Assembly (NCBI GenBank): GCA_010093685.1
Contig: MU006217.1
Coordinates: forward strand, 1,182,067 to 1,246,066
Length of the DNA: 64,000 nucleotides
Source of the DNA: Ophiobolus disseminans
Taxonomy: Eukaryota > Ascomycota > Dothideomycetes > Pleosporales > Phaeosphaeriaceae
Reading direction: 5' to 3'
Of the stretch, positions 53,110-61,718 are shown piece by piece. Both the position numbers and the translations under genes were made by a program. Each line of letters starts with the position of its first letter. The stretch's first letter is position 1. The notes below the pieces were generated by a model. The model saw nothing but the letters and a program-made list of their open reading frames with translations, had not been told where the DNA came from and did not search any database.

Positions 53110-55332
53110 ATGGTGAACGCAGCTCCTCCACCACCACCACCCCCGCCATCAGATTTGCCGCCGCCACCTCCCCCACCGCCAGAGGATGAGCTTGGCCCGG
53201 CACTAGTCAAGAAAGTCAAGAAGGGATGGGCGTCACAGCGAAAACAGCCCCCGTCTATCGACGATATACTCAAATCGAAGCGGGATCAAGAAGCAGCGGC
53301 CGCTAAGCCCAAGTTCCTTTCAAAAGCGGAGCGTGAACGAATAGCGCTTGAAAAGCGTCAAAAGGAGGTCGCAGAGGCACAGAAACGGCGGGAGGCGTCA
53401 AACAGCAGCACAAATGGCCTGGGCGCAACACGAAACGGGCATGCGCACACCAACGAAGGCCCATCCTCGATACCGACCGGCCCTCGATCCATGCGCCCGG
53501 ATATATCCACATACTCTTCGTCCAGGCAGGGCCGGGATAGACATGGAGGAGACATGGCGCCGCCACCAGTACCGGAGAAGAAGGCAGGCAAGCGGCCACC
53601 GCCCGAGGACACCGAGGCCGCCTTGATACGGCAGAGATACATGGGCGCCGAGCAGAACCAGTCCACCTTTTCCGCCAAGAAGAAGAGGAAGCGCACGACG
53701 GAGAAGAAGTTCAACTTCGAGTGGAACGAAGAGGAGGACACGAGCTACGACTACAACCCCATCTACCAGCAGAGAGCGGAGGCCGGCTTCTTCGGGCGCG
53801 GCAGACTGGGCGGCTTTACGGAAGAAGCCACGGAACAGGGCACGCAGAAGTTCATCGAGGCCATGGTCGAGCGGGACCCGGAGTCGGGCAGAGAACGGGC
53901 AGAGCGCATCCTGGAAATGGAGCGGCGGCGAAAGGAAGACGGCGGCCGCGCACAACTGGACAAGCACTGGAGCGAGAAGAGGCTGGAGCACATGCGCGAG
54001 CGCGACTGGCGCATCTTCAAGGAGGACTTCAACATTGCGACCAAAGGAGGCTCAATACCCAACCCGATGCGCAACTGGTCAGAGTCGGGACTCCCGGACA
54101 ACGTCTTGCGCCTCGTCGAGCAGGTCGGTTACAACGAGCCGTCCGCCGTCCAGCGCGCCGCCATACCCATCGCGCTGCAATGCCGCGATCTCATCGGCGT
54201 TGCCGTCACCGGTTCGGGTAAAACAGCCTCGTTTGTTTTGCCTCTGCTTGTGTACATCTCACAACTACCCCCGCTTGGCCCCACCAACCGTGCCGACGGT
54301 CCGTATGCGATCGTACTGGCGCCAACCCGTGAATTGGCGCAGCAGATCGAGGTGGAGACCAGGAAGTTCGCGGCTCCTCTTGGCTTCAACACAGCTGTCA
54401 TCGTCGGTGGCCACTCGATCGAGGAGCAGGCATTTCAGATGCGCGATGGAGCTGAGATCGTCATTGCCACGCCCGGTCGTCTCGTGGACTGCATCGAGAG
54501 GCGCATGCTTGTCCTCAGTCAATGCACATATGTCATCATGGACGAAGCTGATCGGATGATCGATATGGGTTTCGAAGAGCCTGTGAATAAGATTCTCGAT
54601 GCTCTGCCAGTAACCAACGAGAAGCCTGACAGCGACGCCGCCGAGGACCCGAACGCCATGAAGCGCGGCATGTACCGCCAGACTATGATGTACACAGCCA
54701 CGATGCCTACAGCCGTCGAGCGTATAGCGCGGAAGTACCTGCGTCGGCCGGCAATTGTCACGATCGGCAACGTTGGTGAGGCTGTCGAATCAGTCGAGCA
54801 GCGCGTTGAGCACGTGCAGGGCGAGGAGAAGCGCAAGAAACGTCTGCAGGAGATTCTCAACTCGCACGAGTTCAAGCCACCCATCATCGTGTTCGTCAAC
54901 ATCAAGCGCAACTGCGACGCTATCGCCCGCGACATCAAACACATGGGTTTCTCCTCCGTCACGCTACACGGCTCCAAGACACAGGAGCAGCGAGAAGCCG
55001 CGCTCGCACAGCTCAAGGACCACAGAGTCGACGTACTCGTTGCCACCGATCTTGCAGGTCGTGGTATAGACATCGAAGACGTGTCGCTCGTTGTCAACTT
55101 TAACATGGCCACCAGCATCGAGAGCTACACGCATCGTATCGGTCGTACGGGTCGCGCGGGCAAGAGCGGTGTCGCGATCACTTTCTGGGGCAACGAGGAC
55201 GCGGACGTCCTATACGACCTGAAGCAAATGCTCTCCAAGAGTCAGATCAGTAAGGTCCCCGAAGACCTGCGTAAGCATGAGGCTGCGCAGCAGAAGGGCG
55301 GCCGGAACAAGGAGAAGAAGGCCTTGACGTGA
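53110..55332 (+). CDS. PRP28: Pre-mRNA-splicing DEAD-box RNA helicase PRP28 (740 residues)
   Basis: Intronless. Prp28 displaces U1 from the 5' splice site during spliceosome activation. A poly-proline N-terminus is followed by the conserved KKVKKGWASQRKQPPSIDDI and FLSKAERERIALEKRQKEV segments. The Q-motif region reads NWSESGLPDNVLRLVEQVGY and PSAVQRAAIP. Helicase motifs follow: AVTGSGKT (I), PTRELAQQ (Ia), TPGRL (Ib), DEAD in IMDEADRMIDMGFEEPV (II), TATMP (III, where most relatives have SAT), VFVNIKRNCD (IV), ATDLAGRGIDIEDVS (V) and HRIGRTGRAGKSG (VI). Length and order are those of the family, including the Arg/Glu-rich linker before the core. Confidence 0.96.
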   Translation: MVNAAPPPPPPPPSDLPPPPPPPPEDELGPALVKKVKKGWASQRKQPPSIDDILKSKRDQEAAAAKPKFLSKAERERIALEKRQKEVAEAQKRREASNSSTNGLGATRNGHAHTNEGPSSIPTGPRSMRPDISTYSSSRQGRDRHGGDMAPPPVPEKKAGKRPPPEDTEAALIRQRYMGAEQNQSTFSAKKKRKRTTEKKFNFEWNEEEDTSYDYNPIYQQRAEAGFFGRGRLGGFTEEATEQGTQKFIEAMVERDPESGRERAERILEMERRRKEDGGRAQLDKHWSEKRLEHMRERDWRIFKEDFNIATKGGSIPNPMRNWSESGLPDNVLRLVEQVGYNEPSAVQRAAIPIALQCRDLIGVAVTGSGKTASFVLPLLVYISQLPPLGPTNRADGPYAIVLAPTRELAQQIEVETRKFAAPLGFNTAVIVGGHSIEEQAFQMRDGAEIVIATPGRLVDCIERRMLVLSQCTYVIMDEADRMIDMGFEEPVNKILDALPVTNEKPDSDAAEDPNAMKRGMYRQTMMYTATMPTAVERIARKYLRRPAIVTIGNVGEAVESVEQRVEHVQGEEKRKKRLQEILNSHEFKPPIIVFVNIKRNCDAIARDIKHMGFSSVTLHGSKTQEQREAALAQLKDHRVDVLVATDLAGRGIDIEDVSLVVNFNMATSIESYTHRIGRTGRAGKSGVAITFWGNEDADVLYDLKQMLSKSQISKVPEDLRKHEAAQQKGGRNKEKKALT

Positions 55333-55341
55333 GGCATTTTG

Positions 55342-55363
55342 GTGTGGCCTGAAGGTATACGCA
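55342..55363 (+). repeat. 22-base direct repeat, downstream copy
   Basis: Identical to 53036-53057; begins 10 bases after the PRP28 stop codon. Confidence 0.85.
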
Positions 55364-55546
55364 GGCATATGAAAACCACGGTCTAGGTGGAGAAACTGCG
55401 TGAGGATATTCGGGAAGCCCTAGAAGGTCATGTGCATGAGCTATCAGATCAGAACGACGGCGCTGAGACGGGCCACCACTAGTACGATTTGAGTGTTACA
55501 CTATGAATCAGACGTTCAATTTGCAAACATAATCACAGGAAAGTAC

Positions 55547-56625
55547 TTATAGCCCATCTACTTCAGCCATCATCTTTGCCATCACCATCGTCCTCCTCCT
55601 CAGAGAAGTCCTCTGCCTGGCGTTTTCCAGTAATTCCTTTCCCGTCATTATGATTGCGCCATTAGCCTGCGCTTTTGCTATGTTAGCTTGTTGTTCGGGT
55701 GTCAATCTCGCTATATTGGCTTGTTGTTTGGGTGTCAATTGCCGTATCCTTCGGCCCTTACTTTCGAACCACGCGATGTTTGCGTCAAGGTTTGTTTGCG
55801 CCGCTGCTGTTGTTTTCTGAGCCCTGGGCTGCTCGTCCGCTCGACGGGCTTCAGCCTCGATTTCCGTCCTGCTGATACGCTGTAGGTTCTCCGGTCGAGA
55901 CTCAGCAGTGGTGAGTTGTGTCCAGGCAACGCGAAGTTGTTGTCCTAGGTACTTCGTTGTGTCACCAATCATGGCTAGTTCGGCCTGGAGCATCTCTAAG
56001 CGAAGCCTCACGAGGTGGCTTGCGGCCGCTTGGATCTCCCTCAAATGGGGACGAGCAGCTTCGCATACATGTCGGCCGAGGAAAATCTCGCATGCGAGGT
56101 ATGCGAAAGGTATGCCTGGATATCCTCGAGTGCATGTTGGTAGGCGTTCGTGGGCGAAGGAGTAGCAGTGACAGTGACGGTGGCGGTGGCGGTGGTAATG
56201 ACTGGCGAAGGTGTAGCAGTTGTAGTAGCGGTGACAGTGGTAGTGCTGTGATGCACCAGCACCGTGGGATCAAGGATCGTAACCGTTGCAGGATTCACCG
56301 TAGAGCCAGGCTTGAGTTCGTGCAGAGAAACAGCTATGGCCAGGAACATGGCCAGGATGAAAAGCGTGTAGACACTAATATTGCTCAGGGAATCCAAGCT
56401 CGGGTCGTTGTAGGCGTAGACGAAGTCGGGTTCTCCAGCAGAGGAGGAGGCAACGTCCTCCCAAGAACTGTGTTCTGAGGATGGGGAGGATGGGGTGTTG
56501 ATGTCGCTCTCAAAAGTAGAGCCTTCTTCGGAACTGAACTCATAATCAAACTCCCAATCTTCTCCGGACGAAGAGGAGGAAGCGGCGTACGCGAGGTTGT
56601 TTTGATAATACATAGATATCTTCAT
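55547..56625 (-). pseudogene. Single-pass membrane protein with coiled coil, interrupted by a 1-base frameshift
   Basis: The first part (start MKISMYYQNNLAYAASSSSS at 56625) is acidic and Ser-rich, with one membrane helix (VYTLFILAMFLAIAVSL), a Thr/Val/Pro-rich stretch (TVTATPSP) and YAKLLVP. It ends at TGA by 56041. The -1 frame then continues without a start: LREIQAAASHLVRLRLEMLQ, a long helical region, and tandem LTPKQQANIA/LTPEQQANIA units, to 55547. The two frames meet at a CCCC run (56050-56047, minus strand), where one missing base would explain the break. It could be a true mutation or a sequence error. Family unknown. Confidence 0.6.
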
Positions 56626-56877
56626 TCGATACTTGTGGTGAGATGTAAAGGAAATGCAGAATGCAGTGTTGGGAGCGTTACTTATGTTTCCAGGATGACC
56701 GTGTAAATTTGGGCCACGCATGGACGAGTTACCATGGTTCACCATAATCAAATGCAAGTGATGAACCCATAGTTTAACTGCTCGTAGTATTCAAGTTTAT
56801 GGTTTCGACTTTGCGTACAACATATTAGACTAGAGGTGACACTTGAGGTTGTATTCGATTTCCGTTTCAAGCCCTCC

Positions 56878-57297
56878 TTATGTTTCCGATGCCATGTCAA
56901 TTGACAGTCGCAAGATATACAAAGCTGCTCCTCCCGCGAAGAAGATAACAGCAATGACACCCCCGAGAAGGATGTACTTCACAATCTCTAAAGAATTGAG
57001 AGCTCTGCCGCCATGCTGGCGTGACCTTGCCCACTCGAGGTCAAATTGACTAGAGGCAGAAGATGTAGAACCTGACATGCTTAATTCGCCGTCAGCGTTG
57101 TTGTCCATGTTGGAAGTGTCGTAAATAGTAGTAGCGTACCTTAATTCTGTTGAAGCTGAGGAATGGGATGCGGGATCTTCTAAAAAAGTAGAGTAGTCCT
57201 TGATGGTATCGTTGAAAGCCTGCCTGGGTGCTGAAGGAAGCCAGCATGCAGGTGGCGATTTAAACCACGGGGAGGAAGCGTCGGTGGAGGAAGGCAT
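56878..57297 (-). CDS. Hypothetical single-pass membrane protein (139 residues)
   Basis: One open frame, start MPSSTDASSPWFKSPPACWL. The first 95 residues are Ser/Asp-rich and polar. A single membrane helix (YILLGGVIAVIFFAGGAALYIL) is near the C-terminus, with only about ten residues after it, so the protein is probably tail-anchored. It sits next to another acidic/Ser-rich single-pass protein on the same strand and has similar architecture, so the two could be diverged tandem relatives. No family recognised. Confidence 0.6.
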   Translation of the reverse strand: MPSSTDASSPWFKSPPACWLPSAPRQAFNDTIKDYSTFLEDPASHSSASTELRYATTIYDTSNMDNNADGELSMSGSTSSASSQFDLEWARSRQHGGRALNSLEIVKYILLGGVIAVIFFAGGAALYILRLSIDMASET

Positions 57298-58034
57298 TCT
57301 TCCGAAGCGGTGATGCTGTAGCAGACTGGATGTTCGCAGACTGGAGTTAATTATCTATCTAAAATAGAACATGTTCGCTCTTTATATGGTTTTCGATCCC
57401 TTCACTCTTTCGCTACCATGGTAGGATGTAGGCCCGTGCTGCGAAGCCGGTCCAGTAGTTCTGGTGAGGGGATGGTCGGATATCCCAGAGTTGGAAAACC
57501 CAATCATGCCTCCTCATCCATACTTTGATCAGTGATAACATCGAATCATCTCACACTAAAGACAGGCGATTCCACAGAACTTGTCCCTGGGGCCGAACTA
57601 CGCATTTGACGTTGAATAACAAAGCGCAAGGAGCGCATCAATAATCTGCATAGAGGGTTATCCAGGGCGTTTTTCTGCAACGTTTCGTGTCGAGCACCTG
57701 GCTCAATAAGCATGTACAGGTGTCTTGAAGCGACCTGCATGATTTTGAATTTGTGATGGTGAGCAACTTTGTGCTCCAGCGCTCGCTAAAACTATCCTGT
57801 CGATAGTGACATGTGCAGCTGCTGGTATAACCATGCAAGCCTTCCTAGTTCGAATTCAAGCTAAACCACGACTCGATGTCCTGCCTAGGAAGTGGCTCAG
57901 GATCCCCAACTTCCGCTGCTCGTGGGCACATGCTCTGCTCCTCAAATACTCTACTATCCACATAACAAATCGCATCGCTATTGTCCCTCTTCATTCGCAT
58001 CACAGCAACCCATCCACTCGCTCTCGACATCACA
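57298..58034. other. Intergenic stretch, nothing recognised
   Basis: Promoters of two divergently arranged genes lie here. No repeat, RNA or domain-bearing frame is seen. Confidence 0.5.
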
Positions 58035-59736
58035 ATGTCTAACCCATATCCTTTCAACAAGTACTACTTCGATACCAGAACCTTCATAGATATCGTCCAC
58101 GAGCTCGAAGACTACGCGGAGGCACCCATCCACTTATACGAGGAAACCGTCGACAGTATATCCCATGCAGACATCCAGAGATGGATGCGTTTGTTCAATT
58201 TCACTGCCGACGAAGCCACGTTTGTCATCTGTCAATGGCGAGAGGACGGGCCAGGCACAGATCAGATCCCCGAGGATATCCTGGAAGCATGGACCTAGGA
58301 AGTCTGCAAAGAGCACGGCTTTGACAGAGAGGCCTACGAATTTTGGCTGCAGAGCGCCTCAGATCTTGACCTGGCCGACCCCAAAGAGTGCAGCGCGTTG
58401 GTTTCGGCGTATCACGGAACTTTCGAGCTCTTCCTCTTGCATGAAGTCGATAGGCTGGTCGACCGCTACAAATGTGCTCCGCAGATCATACGGCCTTACG
58501 GACTTGTGAGATATGGTATACTCAATCAAAACGGCGCCCCCCGCAAGGTGCTTGTATACAGGCACTGGGAAGCGGAATGTCTCCGGGACATGCTGCCTGA
58601 ATTTATGCGCAGGAAAGAGGACAACGCACTTGGTTATGAGTACTTCACTCTGAAATGGCAGAGCATACCACTAGCTTGGGCACCCAAGGAGGTGGCCCAA
58701 CCGCTCCAGGTAAGTGGTGTACGCACGCACCGCATGGGAGGTATATCACACTAATGCCGCACCTACACATCGCAGAGCCAGTATCCGGTATGGTACTTTC
58801 TTGTCGGACCGATAGCAGATCATGAGACACTTCGCGCACTTCTGGAATACGAAAATCGCCCCCACACACGCTCTGCGACAGTACAGGGCTTGGAGCTTGT
58901 CCGTGGCCAATATTGTGAAGGCCTTGTCCGACCTTATATGAAAGACTCCTCCTCCCATCAAAGCTCAGGAAAGGCGTTTCTTGTGAATAACAAGCTCGAG
59001 GAGGACAGGCTTCGATACTTTCAAACGAGCCTCTACAAGGTCGTCCGCTGCAGAATGAACGTTCAGTCAGCTTGTCTATGCGACAAAATGTTCGAAGTCC
59101 AGGGCTTCACCTTTGTCCTCCGCGCTCCTCGAGCCATCATAAAGCCCTTGACAAAGGAAGTCAAACTAGGACTAGGGGGTGCTGTTTATCTCTATACACC
59201 GGAGATACCATTTGAGGAGGATCCACTCGAAGGGAAAATTACGACTGATTACACATCACCGACCGACGAGTTAGCGGAAGGCGCTTGTCGGTTCAATCCT
59301 CTACTGAGGAGAGAGTTTAAACTCGGGAGAAGTAAGTGAGGTTGAACTCGGTGTGTAAGAAATAGAAGCTGACTTCACTCGTTGGACTGTAGAGCAGACT
59401 GAGCAGACTGAGCAAACTGAGCAAACTGAGCAGAGCCCCGGTTGGAGGGAACGTCTCGCAACAATCAGGTCCGCAAGTAGATCGAGATCCCCATTCGCCA
59501 GGCCCGCACCGACGACCCGTGCCCAGGGAATTCCAACTCGACCCAGATCCAGAACAGTGCGCTTCGTGGATGAAAGTGAAGGCAGCTCTTCAGCCCCCCA
59601 GACGTCCGGAGATATAGATGATCAACGCAGATCCAGGCCAAGGGAGAGATCTGGAGCTGCAGGACCCTGGTGAGTGGTACATGTGCGAACTACATTTGAA
59701 CGTATGCTGAAAACTTGTTTGCGCCTTTACAGGTAG
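58035..59736 (+). pseudogene. Hypothetical protein gene with an in-frame TAG (about 500 codons, four exons)
   Basis: Start MSNPYPFNKYYFDTRTFIDI (58035). Exons: 58035-58709, 58776-59331, 59393-59669 and a last piece from 59733. Introns have good signals (GTAAGT, GTAAGTG, GTGAGT). The frame is continuous except for TAG at 58296-58298 (DILEAWT/stop/EVCKEHGFDREAYEFW). Coding character on both sides is similar, so this looks like a nonsense mutation. The alternative is that ACCTAG is an intron acceptor. Exon 3 opens with four QTE repeats and is Arg/Ser-rich. The end is ambiguous: the frame stops at 59734-59736, or runs 12 residues further if the adjacent TAG is the acceptor. No domain recognised. 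Confidence 0.55.
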
Positions 59737-60539
59737 GAACAGAACCTCGGCATCACGACGAAGCATACCATAGTGGGACCGAGCAACTCAGCCAGCACCA
59801 ATGATGTACCTAGTGACCCGGAAGCGCTGGAAACCTTGAGCGAAATGGAGCCGCTCAGAAGAAGTGCATCAAATTCTGGCGAAGTCAATAGGGACCCAGA
59901 GGAGGAACACAGTGAAGAGGTGGCTGTTGAATGGGATGGCAAAGGGAAGGGCAAAGGGCCTCAGACGGGGCACAATCGTCACGATTCTGCGACTTAAGCC
60001 AGGCAGGAGGATTGGCGACGGTTGATGAGTAGTCGTAGTGAATCGTCTATTATCGGTCGTTGCGGAAGTAGTCTATGACGTCATCGAACATGTTCAGCCG
60101 TTGTAGCGACGACAAAGTTCTAGTTCAGCCTTTACGTTCAAGCCTGCTTACCAAGTCATGTCAAATCCCTTGCATGTACTCGTCACGCAACGCTTGGCCA
60201 ACGTGGTGGATTGCGCCGCCGCGGGCAAATACAGGGACACAAGCCGGAAACGTGCTGTAGCGCCGGCTTGTGCAGACGGGCGACGATGCCGCGGGATAAT
60301 TGACCCCGCGATCAATCTACTCCTTACGCATCCTGGTATAATTCACCGTTAGTCCCTTTGGTGTGCGCAGATGCCCAGACGGAAGGACTGGGCAGACGGC
60401 TGGCACGCTCGATGTAATTAGCAGCAGGTACAAAGGTTCGCCATGTCGCGCATGCGTGCGCCATCGTTGCTGCGTGTCCAAAATATACGCCTGAGAATCG
60501 ATATCGCAAGAGCTTTGTGTAAATAATACGACTACAAAC
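59737..60539. other. Intergenic stretch with an orphan acidic open frame
   Basis: Bases 59737-59997 stay open in the frame of the preceding gene (PSDPEALETLSEMEPLRRSA, acidic and disordered). They may be a former C-terminus of that gene cut off by TAG at 59734. The rest is the promoter region of the dienelactone hydrolase gene. Confidence 0.45.
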
Positions 60540-61381
60540 ATGGTTTCAACACGCCAGATTCTCTCCAGCCTAGCGATGCTAGGCACCGCCATCGCCGCCT
60601 CGTCGTACCCACCGCTCAAAGTACGCAATGCAGGTGTGCCAGTGGGTCGAATGGCCAACGTCTCGGGCATAGACATGTACTTTTCCTACCCGCCCGGACG
60701 CAACACATCCAGCAAAGCGCTGCTCTACCTCACCGACATTTTCGGCGTCCCGCTGCTGCAAAACCAACTTCTCGCCGACTCGCTCGCAGCCAACGACTAC
60801 TTAGTCATCATGCCGGACCTCTTCAAGGGCGACGCCGTGTCCGTCGAGGAACGGGAAGCGGGTCTCAATCTCACGGAATGGAACCTTTTGCACCCACTGC
60901 CTGAGATTGAGAGTATCATCAACACGACCATTGCGTTCATGCGTGATGAGCTAGACATTGAGCGCATCGGCGGGCTGGGATTCTGCTTTGGCGGAAAGTA
61001 CGTCCCGCGCTTCTTGACGGCGAGCGGGGGTCTTGACCTGGGCTTTATTGCGCATCCAAGCAACTTGAACGAGCAGGAGATTGGTGGTATCACAAGGGGA
61101 ATCAGCATTGCTGCTGGAAGTACGTTCTCTCCTCTTTTGCATGTGTTTCTGCAGACTGTGTTTTACTGACTTTGATAGCTCTGGATGCTTCGTTCAATGC
61201 TACGGCCAAGGCGCGCGCGGAAAGTATCTTGGCGAGGAATAATATCACTTTCCAGTCGAATGTGTATGGTGGAGCGCCGCATGGTTTCGCGGTACGAGTT
61301 AACCAGAGTATTCCGCAGCAGGCATATGCGAAGCAGGCTAGTTTCGTCCAGGCCGTTACGTGGTTTGATGCGTGGTTGTAA
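60540..61381 (+). CDS. Secreted dienelactone hydrolase family protein (260 residues, two exons)
   Basis: Exon 1 is 60540-61119 and exon 2 is 61179-61381. The intron is GTACGT to TGATAG with a CTGAC branch site, and phases agree. The N-terminus is a signal peptide (ILSSLAMLGTAIAAS). The alpha/beta-hydrolase core shows LLYLTDIFGVPLLQNQLLAD, YLVIMPDLFKGD, the nucleophile Cys in LGFCFGGKY (where most hydrolases have Ser) and the His in APHGFAVR. N-glycosylation sequons are present (NVSG, NTSS, NATA). The family cleaves dienelactones and other small esters; secretion suggests an aromatic or plant-derived substrate outside the cell. Confidence 0.88.
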
Positions 61382-61718
61382 ATGGCTGTATGTAGAATTT
61401 GTATGGCAATGGGTGTTCGAATAATCGTTTGATGAAATCTGTGATCCACCTTTGGATTCCTCCAGCTCTCTTATCCACATGTACGCAAAGGTCTTAAAAG
61501 ACGGAGAATTTGAAGAGTTATTGTTGTAGTGCACATAATCTTCACTACACTAAGCTCAGCGCCTTTATAGAGAACGTTAAAAACAACAGCAGTAGATTTG
61601 AATCGTAGCCCTGCGGCTTGGGGTACCCTTCTAAATATGTTGAACGCCACTAAATAGCAACGGCGTCTTAACTCCAAATCTAGAAATCCTTCACTTCGCG
61701 ATCGGATGTCACACAGCC
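61382..61718. other. Convergent 3' flanks, nothing recognised
   Basis: Lies between the stop codons of the dienelactone hydrolase gene and the SNF2-RING gene. No feature recognised. Confidence 0.45.
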
